A DNA stretch of 64,000 bases from Mesodorylaimus sp. YZB2_4. Lineage: Eukaryota > Nematoda > Enoplea > Dorylaimida > Dorylaimidae. The notes beneath the pieces were generated by a model. That model ran no database searches. It saw nothing but the letters and a program-made list of their open reading frames with translations, and was not told the DNA's origin. Location: assembly GCA_030248295.1 (NCBI GenBank), contig JASANH010000959.1, forward strand, positions 62,001 to 126,000, given 5' to 3'. The position numbers and the translations under genes were made by a program. Position 1 is the first letter of the stretch. Every line of letters begins with the position of its first letter. This document shows, in pieces, positions 35,501 to 47,457 of the stretch.

Positions 35501-35881
35501 TAGAAGATTGTGCACTAATGTAGAAATTTTCTCAAAGAGTATCAACAGCTAAACAATCGAGCAATTTCGCTTCAAGTTCGGACAGTGTGACACCATGGTT
35601 TCGCGCACTTTTTCGAGTAACTAGCGTCTCCGGCCAAAGCATCGTGCATGGATTCACCAACTACAAAAAAGCGGAAGGTTACTGTAGAAGCTGCAGAATT
35701 TTTATTGATTAAAACATTGAACATAACAAAAACTGGTGGAGAGGCCATTATTGAAAAAGATTTTTAATATACTGCCCCAAGATCAGAGTTACCCATGTTA
35801 CCAATAATCCATTACATCACTGAAAAACCAAAGAGCCCATCCAGACCGTAGCCCCAGGAGAAGTTTTGCGAGCTTTTAAAG
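32508..35881. other. Repeat-rich, gene-poor stretch
   Basis: Contains GTGGATCC-rich sequence (32630-32960), GGTCAAGGTCAGGGTCA words near 33050-33120 that recur near 34885-34910, a G-run near 34950 and a C-run near 35310. No exon with domain or paralogue support. Confidence 0.4.
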
Positions 35882-36470
35882 TCATCGATTTGCGTGGGGT
35901 GGATTTGAAGTAGAGCCCACTCGGTGATTAGCATATTCTGCGAGAGGTACAGTTGGAATAAAGTTACAGGCGGCACAATAGTTCCGGCCTGAAAAATTAA
36001 AGGAATTAGGCACTCGGCGACTCAAAAAAATCCAGGACATACAATGAGTTTGCAACTCAACCAGCCAATCTACATAATCCCAAAAACTAAAATCAAAGCT
36101 AAAATTTAAATTAAAGGCCAACGAATTTTTCTCAAGTAAGCACAGAAAACTGAGCCACTATTCGCCGCAGAGGTAGCATCCTCAACAACTTACTACTTGG
36201 AAAAGGTAGTTTGTTTTTGGGCCATCTCCTCAGGTGATTTTAAAGCTTGTGTGTAGCGCGATGCAGGCTGATTACTCATTCCGACCTCAGCAATTGAATT
36301 TGTTCTTACGATTAGAGGTGATCAATCCCCAGCACAGTCAAGTTTGTGCTTGGTCGAGGCTGTTTTTTGGGCCCAACACATATTCTGGTGCATTAATGTA
36401 CAAGTTGACTCTTACCTAGCATGACTAGCGCCACCGAAACGAGGACAACAAACATTAGGACGTAATTCAT
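35882..36470 (-). CDS. Secreted CxxC mini-protein, copy B (two exons, 53 aa)
   Basis: Exon 1 36416-36470 encodes leader MNYVLMFVVLVSVALVMLG, one residue longer than its relatives, with donor GTAAGAG in phase 1. Exon 2 35882-35988 after TTTTTCAG reads RNYCAACNFIP... with EYANHRVGSTS before TGA. The CxxC spacing and YAN motif match copies C and D. Sequence downstream on the minus strand (CCATTACATCACTGAAAAACC region) is also shared, so the duplication unit covers the whole gene. Confidence 0.65.
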
Positions 36471-37675
36471 AGTTTCTTTGCTAAAGATCACTAACGACTT
36501 CAAACAAATTCCTACGAACTATGAATGCAGGAACCAGGCTTCTGAGCTCTTGTGGCACTAAAGGGAGCTAACAGCTGTGGTATTTATGACTTTTATGCAT
36601 GGAGTGTATTCGAAAGTGGTTTCCATTTCAACAGGAAGTTCTGCCGCCTATTTAATCATTATTACAGATCACCACTAACGATAAGGCGACAAGTCGCGCA
36701 GAGGGGGCTTGTGAACGGTAGACCCCACTATCAACAGGCGCGGTAGCTGCCTGTTCAGCCCAGCCACACAGACGCGCAACCTTAAGCGGGCAACTTTGAT
36801 CGTTCATAACTCGACAACAAATCAACAAAAATGCACAAAATTTTGGGGATGAGCTATGTTTGCCATGGCCAATAATCGTGCAAAATTTTGTTGGAAACGG
36901 CTGAGCCGTTCTCGAGACCCAAAATGCAAGTTTTGCTGTTCCAGAGATGACGACGGAAGACGACGACGACGACGACGACGAAGTACAGCAATAACCACTA
37001 AAGCTACTGACAAAAGAGTTGGTTTTTCTGAAAGCTCTCATGGCGCGAAGTATTCTTTTGAGGGTGTGATTTCAAGATTCGAGCTAATTAATTTTTTGAG
37101 CTTCAAAAACTGAATTTTAAGGCGTACCACCAGCAGGCGGAATATTTTTATTAGCCGTGCGGCGCGCGCTGTTTCCGTTAGCCGTAGTTACCCTTCGTTT
37201 AAATCAAGTACTGGACGAGACGAGTCTTCTTTTCTGTTCAGATTGGTTAAATTTTTTGCTTTAGTTTTGTGGATTAGTAGTTAAGTTGTTTTTTATTGTT
37301 TTGATTTCTAAGCCCAGTTTTTGAAAAATTCACTCTCGCTCTGCAGTAAAGAATATTTGTTGCGGAAATTGAGCCCGTTTGCCACCAGAAAATAACTCGA
37401 ATGTTACTTTTTTTGCTGGCACAACCGGCACATTACGGCAACAGCACAACCGGCAATGGAGTGTGAAAACCCCTCGCCTATCAACAGCCGCATTAGTTAG
37501 CTGTTTAGCCCAGCCACTCTCGAACTTACGCGCGGTAGGCTGCAGTGACAGAGCATTACGTGCGAGCCTTCTTTGTACGAAATTTGCGTCAGCTCAGGAG
37601 GGACCAGACGACAAATTTCTTTCATCTATTCTGAATTCCTGGCCCAAATGTAGGTGCGAAAAAGTATTATTATTT
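36471..37675. repeat. Upstream flank and simple repeats
   Basis: Contains the copy-B upstream flank, a (GAC)n microsatellite at about 36950-36982, and CAGCCCAGCCAC words related to the adjacent inverted-repeat element. No gene supported. Confidence 0.4.
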
Positions 37676-37679
37676 CTAA

Positions 37680-38433
37680 AAAAATCTCTTATCAGACAAC
37701 AAAAAGGTTAGCCCAGCCACCTTACTCTAACCAAATGCGAGGCAAACGAGGTTGGCTGGGCTCCCTCGGCGGCGTTTGTAGAAAAATTGTGATCAAACAG
37801 CATTGCTACTGTCACTAAAAAAGTGTAACAGGGCGTCCCCTACCTCAGCCTCTTCATTCAGGCAATAGAGAGATGGAAACACAAGGGCCGACGGTCGTCC
37901 TTGTGCTGAAGGTTGTACGCCTAAAGCTATTAGCATGCTGGCTCCACAGAAGCTAAATTTCCTGTTCTAGTGTCACTAAGTAGGTGCTACACATGCAGTA
38001 CTCGTGCTGTCACGGCAGATGCAACCTTACTGCATGCAGCAAGTCCTCACTGTTCCCTAAGTAAGTTCGAGGTAACAGAAGGGGATCGTATTTTAAAACT
38101 TCAAACTTCTGTACTTACTCCAAAATACGAATAAGTGTATTCATGTGGGTACTAGCCTTTGGTGAAAAACAGAATAACATCCCGCAGGGAGTCGACCCCA
38201 CGACTCCACGAGGTACCAAGTACATCACAGAGACATGCGTTGTGGGTGAGTATGGAAGAACGATTGTGAGCCTCGCCCTGAAGGCAACATAAAAGATATA
38301 TCACGTCCACATACGTAAGTATAACCCACTTAAGCATGTGCCGCCGAGGGAGCCCAGCCAACCCCGGTTGCCTCGCATTTGGTTAGAGTATGGTGGCTGG
38401 GCTAACCTTTTTGTTGTCTGATAACAGGTTTTT
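37680..38433. mobile_element. Inverted-repeat element (about 750 bp, 95-bp arms)
   Basis: Left arm 37680-37773 (TTATCAGACAACAAAAAGG, TTAGCCCAGCCACC, GGCTGGGCTCCCTCGGCGGC) is answered in inverse by 38338-38433. The arms match at most positions. The core has no coding capacity. Target duplication not resolved. Confidence 0.75.
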
Positions 38434-38468
38434 TGAGAAATATATACAGCATACACTTGAGCAACTTA

Positions 38469-38907
38469 CAAGGGAACATCGCCAACCGTTAAGTCGAATT
38501 TTGGAAAACCAAAAATTGTGACATGTTCCTGGGTGCAAAAGAAAGCTCTGTGCGAAATATTAGAGGCGTCTGGCCAACTGGTCAGTTCTGGTCAGCGCGA
38601 AGAGTACAGTAAGATTTTCAAATTCTGCTGGATTTTTTGGGTTTTTTCAGCAAAAAACCTCAAATCCTAGTGTTGGAAGCTTAAACTCGAAACTCCGAAC
38701 CCAAAAATCTAGTTTGGAAAGAACTTAGCGTGTTTTTCTTAACGCTCAGCTTCGTTAACACACAAAAATTCGGGACTTTAGACGCTGACCACTGCTGACC
38801 AGTTGGCCAGACGCCTCTAATATTTTGCACTGAGCTTTCTTTTGCACCTAGAAACATATTACAATTTTTTCTGAAAGTTCGACTTAACGGTTGGCGATGT
38901 TCCCTTG
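38469..38907. mobile_element. MITE-like inverted element of the CAAGGGAACATCG family
   Basis: Termini CAAGGGAACATCGCCAACCG and its exact complement. The two halves are largely inverted copies, foldback style. Flanks both show TTA (38466-38468, 38908-38910), which would fit a 3-bp TWA duplication. The paralogous sequence at 40246-40270 lacks the insert (CTTGAGCAATTTT...), consistent with an empty site; that comparison alternatively suggests GAGCAA as the duplication. Confidence 0.75.
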
Positions 38908-38918
38908 TTAGTTTGGAG

Positions 38919-40890
38919 CAATTTTTTAGTCCGAACGTGAAATCCTGAATGAATATATTCGATTCTTTCCCAGACTGCTTTCAGGCAGAGACACAGAGAG
39001 CGCATGTAGAGGCAGCACATACGTACTGAAGGTGCTGATTGGTACTTATGTACAAGAGTATATACATTGCACTGGAACGTTTCAACCTTCTAATCCCTGA
39101 TTCCCTGGCAAAAAATGAGGTAGCACAGTACGCAGACCTGAAATAGAGCATTGTGCATCGATTCACCAACTACGTACAACAAAGCGTAAAGTTACATCAT
39201 TCTCCCGCATTTTTTATTGACCGAAACATTAGATAAAACAGAAAAACTGGCAGAGAGTATTCATGATCAAATTTTGAAATATACTGCCTTAAAATCAGAG
39301 TTACCCATATTGCCGATCCGTTTCACCAAGAAGCCAGAAAACTCGTCCTGACCATTCATGGAAGAATAGCCCCGGGAGAATTTTTGTGAGCTTGAAAATC
39401 ATCGATTTGAGCCTGATGGACTCGAGCAGAGTCCGCTTGTTTATTTGCATATGGTGCTGGTTTTTTAGTGTGGCACAATAGGCGGCAGGCGGAACAAAAG
39501 TTCGGACCTGAAAAACTTGAAAAGAGGCTTACTGCCACTATGAAAAATCCAGGATGTGCAATGAGCTTGCAACTCAACCAGCCGACCTACATAATTCCAG
39601 CAGCTGAAAACCGCTCAAATTTAATTCAATGCCAACCAAACTTCGTGAAGTTAAGCACAGAAAGAGTGAGCCCTCGCTGTGGGGCCGGCACTGAGCCACT
39701 GGATTCGCTATCAATAGTCGCAGAAGTTGCATCTTCGAAGCAAACTTCATAAAAATGGTTTTTTGCCACTAGAATGTTCATCCCATAGCGCGATGCAGAC
39801 CGATACTCAATCGATATTAGCACCTGACTTTGTTCTTAGAGATAATGAAGCAACCAGTCAAGTTTGTGCTTAGTTGAAGTTGGCTTTTTTATGCCCAGCA
39901 CATATTCTGGTGCATGAATGTACAGTATGACTCTTACCTAGCATGACTAGCGCCACCGAAACGAGGACAACAAACATCAGGTAATTCATCGTTTCTTCGC
40001 TAAAGATCACTGACGACTTCAAACAGATTCCTATAAACTATGAATGCAGGAACCAGGCCTTTGATCGTGAGCTCCTTTGTGGTACTAAGGGGAACTAACA
40101 GCTGTGGTATTTATGACTTTTATGCATGGAGTGTATTCGAAAGTGCTTCCCATTTCAACAGAAAGTTCTGACACGTATTTAATGATCATAACAGATTACT
40201 ACTAACGATAAGGCGACAAGCTGCACAGAGGGGGGTACTTGAGCAATTTTCTAGCCTAAAAGTAAAATCCTGAATGAATATATTCGATTCTTTCCCAGAC
40301 TGCTTTCAGGCAGAGACACAGAGAGCGCATGTAGAGGCAGCACATACTGAAGGTGCCGATTGGGACTTATGTACAAGAGTATATACATTGCACTAGAACG
40401 TTTCAACCTTCTAATCCCTCATCCCCTGGCAAAAAATGAGGTAGCATAGTAAGCAGACCTGAAATAGAGCATTGTGCATCGATTCACCAACTACGTACAA
40501 CAAAGCGTAAAGTTACATCATTCTCCCGCATTTTTTATTGACCGAAACATTCGATAAAACAGAAAAACTGACAGAGAGTATTCATGATCAAATTTTGAAA
40601 TATACTGCCTTAAAATCAGAGTTACCCATATTGCCGATCCGTTTCACCAAGAAGCCAGAAAACTCGTCCTGACCATTCATAGAAGAATAGTCCAGGGAGA
40701 ATTTTTGTGAGCTTGAAAATCATCGATTTACGCCTGATGGACTTGAGCAGAGTCCGCTTGTTCATTTGCATATGGTGCGGGTCTAGTAGATGGGTGCCAC
40801 CAGCAGGCGGCACAAAAGTTTGGCCCTGAAAAACTTAAGTTAGACTCACTCACCTTGATAATTCCGGGATGTGCACTGGCCTTGCAACTC
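38919..40890. repeat. Recent tandem duplication carrying mini-protein copies C and D
   Basis: The segment from about 38930 (AATCCTGAATGAATATATTCG) through 39540 recurs from about 40265 to 40860 with only scattered substitutions. The second unit loses similarity near 40890, just before an inverted-repeat transposon. Confidence 0.8.
39356..39989 (-). CDS. Secreted CxxC mini-protein, copy C (two exons, 67 aa)
   Basis: Exon 1 39938-39989 gives MNYLMFVVLVSVALVMLG with donor GTAAGAG. Exon 2 39356-39507 after TTTTTCAG reads PNFCSACRLLCHTKKPAPY... with ANKQADSARVHQAQ and stops at TGA. It is the longest member because the others stop earlier, at the HQA or HANR position. It has a third Cys (RLLC). 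On the minus strand, TTTATAGG then TCAGTG about 30 bases downstream, both upstream of the ATG, make a plausible TATA-Inr promoter. Confidence 0.7.
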
Positions 40891-43800
40891 AATCAACTAA
40901 CTGGTATATCTGATTAATGTTTATATTAGCTAAATATTCATGAAATGAAACTAGGAAAGGTAGTACATGTGGTTTAATGCGCCTTCGGAGCAGGCCGGTC
41001 CAGGCTGACAAAAGGTGATCAAGAAAGATCCTGCCTGGCTACTGGCTAGTCACATGTACTCGCGGGTTTTTAGGGTTGACGAGAACAACTAGCCTCATTC
41101 ATGTCAGCAGCTTGGGGAAGGCTCCTAGAAGATGCTCACTTCTGCACTTCTTGTATGGTAGACATTCCATGGACTACAGTGCGTAATGCAAAATGCTATT
41201 ACGCAGGATAGCGCTTTCAATTTCGAGGAATCTGCATCTTCGTTGGACTTTCTTGCAGCTATGGGGCGCATCGAGTTTCCGCACGCAGGGATGTACAGTA
41301 TTGCATGCCTGTCACTTTCGAGCCGATGCATGGAGTTTATGCTGATGAATATTAGTAGCTCCTCTTCAAAAGTAAAAAAGAATTTGCTAAATCATTGCAA
41401 GAATGAGTTTTAATAGCCTTTAATGCAGATTTTCTCCACATCTTTAAAATGTATTTGGCGGCCATCCAAAAGCTGAGTAGATAGGTCAAGGAGCTAGGAT
41501 ATAACACACACGCTTGAAATGGTGAACGCTCAGGAGGAATCCCAGAAGACATCATTTTAACGTTACACAACTCGGGAAAACAATTTTGTCAGTCGCACTA
41601 GTAAGGGTTAGGCTTACACTTGGAGTCATAATTGTTGTAGTGAGTGTATCATTTCTGTCGTCTGTCCTATTGCCTAAGAACATTGATATGCGGGGCTTGG
41701 TGCGAAAATTAGAATGACAGCGATTTGAAGCCCATACACGAAATTTATTACGAATTGCTATCAGAACTGCTCATGAAAGTTAGCTCCATCTCAATGACTC
41801 GGACATGAAGGAATCATGTGTATATGCTGGGCGGACAAACGTGGATAAGCCTCAGTCGGTATGTCCGTGCAAGCCCTTAGTGACACTGCTTGGAACACTA
41901 AAGCAATCGAATTTCCGTTGCCTCGTGTCGGTGGGACGGGATAATCTTGTCCTGATCTACATTACCCTGCTTTGCTAAACCAGTTTCTTCATGCTTATGT
42001 AGTACTTGTTTGGTAGCAATTTTTAAACTGTGGGGCTCAATGCTAAAACGTCGTGATTTTGTTGCACTGTGATCCAGTTTATGATAAGGCACAGGGAGAT
42101 TATAAAACAAGCTATCTCCTCGCTCTCAAACCATTTTGCTTTGTGCGAATGCCAACTGCGTACCTTCGAGGTCTCCTCAGTCAAGAGCACTAAGCTAAAT
42201 CTAGGTACATTATCTAAACATTTTTGAGACCAACAGTTTTGGAGTGTTGGACGGGTGTGCATCTTTTGGGGTCTATCGTCAATGAGTGAAGATATTACTC
42301 CCCTGGTGCCAAATGCTGTATTGTAAAATTCGCATCCTTGGCATTCTCAGAGAGCGAGTGAACATTTGACCAAATTGTTGGTGATAGCAGAGAAGAAACT
42401 ATGGCTCAGTAAACTATGAAATACGCATTCTCCGATGTCTAGATGGGCTTATTCCACGCAAAATAAGGTGCCGCATTTACTTCTTGTGATTGATTATCAT
42501 TAGCCACCAAATACAAGGCATGCAAGATCCTCTATTTCATGAACAATCTGCACGCAATGTCATTCAAAGTCTAATGAGTGTCACCAGCCGCACCCGGTGA
42601 CATAAATAAAGCTAGTTGTTACGGTCTACTTGTCAACCCTAAAAACCCGCGAGTACATGTGACCAGCCAGTAGCAAGGCCGTATCTTTCTTGATCACCTT
42701 TTGTCAGCCTGGACTGGCCTGCTCCGAAGGCGCATCAAATTACATGTACTACCTTTCCCAGTTTCATTTCATGAATTTTTTGCTAATTTCACTCCTTTTT
42801 CAGTCCTGACTCTTCTCCACCTGCCCACGATACCCCCTCGAGGACTGGCCGCGTTCGAGCACATGCAATCTCGAGTGCAAACAGCACCATTCTTCAAAAT
42901 CTGCCGCCCTCCTCTCAATCTTCCTCTAGATTCCTCAGTGTGACATTAGCTTGACTAAGATTAGTCCTTTACCCATGTATGGGAAATAAATATTTTATTT
43001 TGGTGGGTGACAAGCTTTCGTTTAGCATACATTATTTAGTATTTTAAAAAAGCGCTAGTAAAAAATTAACATTGAGTTTTTTCAAATATTTTGCAGCATT
43101 TTTCTTACAATATTTGCATGCTGTTATTGTCAGTCACTCTTCATAACACTCCTTTTCTCTATGAACACCTTTTTTAAAAGTAAATATTTTAATTTGAATT
43201 TCCCGCTTTTTTGAAATGTTTTGTATAACCTGATCCTTCAAGTATTATTATCATGGTTGTGCATAGACAGCTTTCAAAATGAACAAAAAATGTTGATTCT
43301 CATTTTTTGAATTTCCCGCCTTTTTAAAACTGTAAAGCTTTTTCGTGTGTATTTATTGAGTTGATAAGCGTTTCCATAAATCCTTTGATCCCGATCAATC
43401 AATGAGCCATCAAGTTATATCCTGCAGACTCTGTCCGCGTTTTTAAATTTTTTCGCTTTTCTGTTCAAATTGACCCCCCCCCAACAAAAACCGAAACTTT
43501 AAACTTTTGTAATAAGTAATATTTTTCAGTCAGCAATTGCTCCCCGCAGCCTACAACAATTTGAGGCAATACGTGGTAAAAATCAATGCCAAAAGGCACC
43601 AGCAGTGATGTTAACCTGTCGTTTGAACATATAGCTGGATCCCCCGCTCTCACACAGCTCCCGATCGGCGTTGTGATATATAGGGTCTATACATACATAC
43701 ATACACACATGGGTACATGTACATGGGTACATACATACATATATGACACGGGACGTTTTCGCCCATAGAAGGATAACCAGTGGAGATTTTTTTAAGATTT

Positions 43801-44254
43801 TTTTTACACACCTTTTCCAACTAGTCCCTCATATCCATACCAAATTTTATCGGTTTCGGCCTCTCGGTTCGCGAGTTATTGCAAAAATAAAAAACCTGGT
43901 CGGGATTTTCACCCTCGCACCCCTAGTATGAATGGAGCCCGAACGGAAAAAGATCTTGCAAATTCCTTTGGTAGAACTTAGTCTAGTGTAAAGTTACACT
44001 AAGAAACGAAATTTCATCGCTCCATGACATCAGGTTGTTGAGATATCGTTGTTGGTGTGGCACATGTACTACACTGGGGGACGCTACCGCGCCCCCATGG
44101 ATACTAAAGGATATGGATTCATCAAATATAGATATCCATATTAACACTATTTTGGGCCCAAACACGCATTCTGGTGCAGGAGAGTGCAAATATGGAACGC
44201 ACCTAACATGACTAATGCCATCGAAATGAGGACAATCAACATCAGGTAATTCAT
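40728..44254 (-). CDS. Secreted CxxC mini-protein, copy D, split by a transposon
   Basis: Exon 2 is 40728-40825 (PNFCAACWWHPSTRPAPY..., ending SAQVHQA then TAA). A matching leader exon (MNYLMLIVLISMALVMLG, phase 1, donor GTGCGT) lies at 44203-44254 with no exon 2 of its own nearby. Joined, they would give a 49-residue protein, but the intron would be about 3.4 kb and hold the element at 40926-42792. Alternatively the two pieces are relics of separate copies. Confidence 0.45.
40926..42792. mobile_element. Inverted-repeat transposon-like element (about 1.87 kb)
   Basis: Arms of about 165 bases: left 40926-41095 (TTCATGAAATGAAACTAGG, GCGCCTTCGGAGCAGGCC, CGCGGGTTTTTAGGGTTGAC) and right 42625-42792 inverted. 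The interior has no frame with recognisable transposase motifs, so it is probably non-autonomous. It sits inside mini-protein copy D. Confidence 0.75.
42793..44202. other. AT-rich stretch without supported genes
   Basis: Includes a (CATA)n microsatellite near 43690-43740. No exons recognised. Confidence 0.4.
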
Positions 44255-44636
44255 AGGTTTTAACGAAAAGACCACCGACGAGTCGACTTTAAACAGTCTA
44301 CAAACTGTGAAAGCAGAAACCAAGTTTACGAGCCCTTGTAGCAATAAAGAGAACTAACTGTGGTATTGATAAAATTTATGCTGGCAGTGAGCTCCAAAGT
44401 GGGTTCTATTTTAGCAAAAAGTTCTGTAACGTAACTAATCGAAAATGTTACTGAGTTTACCATCTTAAAGGAAGGGTGCCTAGAACGGTTACACCACTTT
44501 CAGCTCTCAATAGGGATACTATATATGCACAGTACAGATTGATCGGGTCGGGGGTAAAAAGCACGATTCGGTGTGCCCTGCAGACCAAAAAACCCTGGAA
44601 TATTTTCACCAAAAAATGATTCAAATATATTTTCCT

Positions 44637-44700
44637 GAGCCCTCGAGTGCGTTGTATAGTGCTTGGCTATGGATAAAGTTTGTATGAAATGACATGACAT
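44637..44700. repeat. SINE tail fragment
   Basis: GAGCCCTCGAGTGCGTTG...GCTTGGCTATGGATAA matches the tail after the tRNA-like head at 47762-47910. The head is absent here. Confidence 0.4.
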
Positions 44701-44715
44701 GGCCAGAAGACTTCA

Positions 44716-46023
44716 TCAACCCAAAAGCATGACCAAAAGTGCACGCTGCCTGTCAGCATAGGATCGTCGATTTGCAGCTTCTCTAGCTTTTTGCTGGTTT
44801 CGAGCAGCTTGAACATCTTCTTGGGCTCTTTGAGCATTGGCTTCACGGCGAATGGTGCTGATCATGTTGATGCGCTCTTGCTGAGTGAGTGCGGGTCCAA
44901 TTATTGTGAAGTCCATACTCGCTAGACTGAAATATTCTTCACATGAAAAAAGACACAAGTTCTAACCTGATGAACTTGCTTACTTTTGTGTAAACACTGG
45001 CTTACTGAAACTGATTTGCCTCCCGTGACCTGATATTACTGACGGGTTTTTGATAAACTTATCAAGCTAAAATACTGTGCATTTTAGAGCGCTTGCACGG
45101 AATGATTTGACACGGTGCGAGGAAGCTAGCGCATCGACTCCTTTCCATGTGATTTTTAAAATAAAAAAAATTATGTCAAAATCCGAATTTTTTTCTCTCA
45201 GAGTTCCTATGAGGAAAATCGATCTTACAATAAGATTTCCGACCATGTAGCTGATTATAGCTCAAACAAGTTAATTACCAAATTTAAATTAAGTGATTAA
45301 TTTTGGGAATTCAAAATTTTGAATTTTTCGCTTTTCGTAAGATGGAGTCTTGTTTTAAAATGGCATCAGCTTCTTGATAGTCCGCAGATAATTCTCATAG
45401 TCAGAGCTGAGTGAGTCATACTGCAGCTAATTCATCAATCAGCAATACTGAACACAACTCTGAGACGGAAAAGCGTTGCGCATTTCTTCAATTCCGACCC
45501 TATTTCTTTTGGAAATGACATAAAACTGACAACTCATTTTTGAATTTGTTTGGTGGGGGTCGTGCAGTTCAGAAATTGTAATTCACTGCCAGTATTTCTG
45601 CCTTGGCTTACCCAACTGCACTGGCTCATGTCTTTATGAAAACTCACCTGTCTGACCACTATATGTCTTATCACTTACAGCATACTGTAACCGATTCCTA
45701 TTAAATGAGCTGATGGGATTACGAAAGAGGCCAAGAAAAGTGTATTTGTTTGTTTGTTCTAAAAAGTAAACACAAGGCAGGTTATCAACAATTGTGGCTC
45801 GAGAAATCAATGTCTTACGTCCATTACTGTTGTTGAATGCGGCCCCATAAATCGAAAATGTATTATTTGGATTTGCTGCTAAACGAAACATATCAAAGTG
45901 AAATACTGCAGTAAGGGGCATGATGGAAGAAAGCTTACTCGTGCTCGGAATGACTGGACTACAATGAATAACTTCGAGACCCACCAGAAGATGGAACAAC
46001 CAAAAATATTTTTGTCTCAACAT
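44716..46023 (-). CDS. Uncharacterised secreted protein S1 (five exons, 172 aa)
   Basis: Exons 45939-46023, 45819-45878, 45679-45758, 44984-45066 and 44716-44926; phases 1, 1, 0, 2, closing at 173 codons. The leader MLRQKYFWLFHLLVGLEVIHC is a signal peptide. Blocks shared with the gene at 47458-48457 are KYTFLGLFRNPISSFNRNRLQ, SGHGRQISFSKPVF and MDFTIIGPALTQQER. The C-terminal 65 residues are Arg/Ala/Gln-rich and probably helical. No cysteines in the conserved core. On the minus strand, GTATATCC (46083-46090) and TCAGTT (46059-46064) upstream of the ATG fit a TATA-Inr promoter. No known family is recognised. Confidence 0.82.
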
Positions 46024-47457
46024 GCTCTCCAGCCTTCCTCGTGTTGTTGACTCGAAGTAACTGACGATGAGTGAAGTGGATAGGATATACAGGATATGCT
46101 CGAGCCAAATGGGTGGAGATTTTTTGGCTGTCAATCCAATGTGTCCTTTTGACTCTGTCTGCGCTCTAAATTTTCTTCGCCCACCTCTTTATTTTCTCTG
46201 TCACTGGTACACAAAGCACGAAGACTGATGCGGAGTGGAAAATGCATGTATCCTGGTCAATGCCCCTGGTCTTTTCAAATCAAAGGAGCGATTTATGGAA
46301 TACAGTCGAACTATTGCGTAGGAGTGAGAGCGCTATCCTTCATCCGAATGGGTCTGCCCGAAACTGAATTATTTCCCACATCGATTACCTAGCGTGCCCT
46401 GGTGGTCTAGACTTGGGGGAGGCCGAACAGAGGACATGACTCTGACTGAGAGTGCGTGGACAGTGGAGCTATCACTATCACGAGAGCAGAAATGGCGGCA
46501 GCGGTGTCAAGTAGATTTACTGCAGACCGGACAGGGTGCGGCATATAATAGCTGTCCCAGCATAATTGTGGCAATGCCAAGGGAAAGTGGGTTTTAAAAA
46601 CCTTCCCTAAAAAACTCGTAAATTTCCATATGAGCAAAGAACTCACGTTCCTCCAACTGGATATTTACATATTCTTTCATTTGCATTTACAAAGCTCACT
46701 GCGCCCTGCTTACACTTGATGCCAGGCGAAAAGTTTCCAAAGCAAGTCTTATGAAAATACACAGGCTCATCTGCCTGATTTCAATTTCAATTTCCAGTAC
46801 CTGGTGCAAATTACATCTGGTAAAATTCAAATTTCAGTCGATCTTGTAACATAGCTAGCCGCCAGTCGGCCTTCACTTTTATGGCATGGCAAGGTCCCCT
46901 ACCCATAATGGCTCATACTGCTCTGGATGGCGCACCGCCTGCCCCTGCCACCTGGAACACTATGAAACTTTTGGCGGGAGTTTTAAATTCTATGTAAAAA
47001 GCGGGTGACTTTCACCGAAAACCCAATGTTCTTTAATTACTAGACAAATAAATGGAGTCTTTTTCTTTTTTTATGAGGTAAAATGCTCCAGATTTGAAAG
47101 AGATGTTTAGCGATGGCAAAGGAACCCGAAAAGGATCCTCATGGCAGTGTACAGTTCATGTCTGCAAACGCTGCCTTGCAACATTGCCACCCGCCGATGG
47201 GCCTAACTTTACACTGCCATGATGCTGATATGCCCATGGCACTAGTTTTTTTGGCACACGTTCATCTGAATGGATCTCATCCATCCACACTTGGCACGAT
47301 CTCTTTCCCCGAAAAGATGCTAGCTGGTGGATTTGGCTGTTTTATCATCCCTATCTATTTTAATCGGGCTCGAGATCCCCAACAGACGCTAAACCTTATG
47401 CGGAATACAGATTAATTTACGAATATCCAAGTAGGTACACAGTGTCATACATCATTT
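46024..47457. other. Intergenic stretch between S1 and S2
   Basis: Holds the S1 promoter and the S2 3' end. A plus-strand 100-codon open frame (47113-47415) has no paralogue or domain and is not called. Confidence 0.4.

Noticed and set aside
36856..37113. Arg-rich (RRRRRRRR) open frame
   Set aside because: It is the translation of a (GAC)n microsatellite.
39626..39823. Open frame in the intron of mini-protein copy C that could be spliced to the leader in frame
   Set aside because: The same region in copies A and B has indels and stops, whereas the PN-C-AC exon is conserved in all copies, so this is intron.
47113..47415. 100-codon plus-strand open frame (with CHPPMGLTLHCHD) between S1 and S2
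   Set aside because: No signal peptide, domain, paralogue or splice context; antisense to the S2 side and likely chance.
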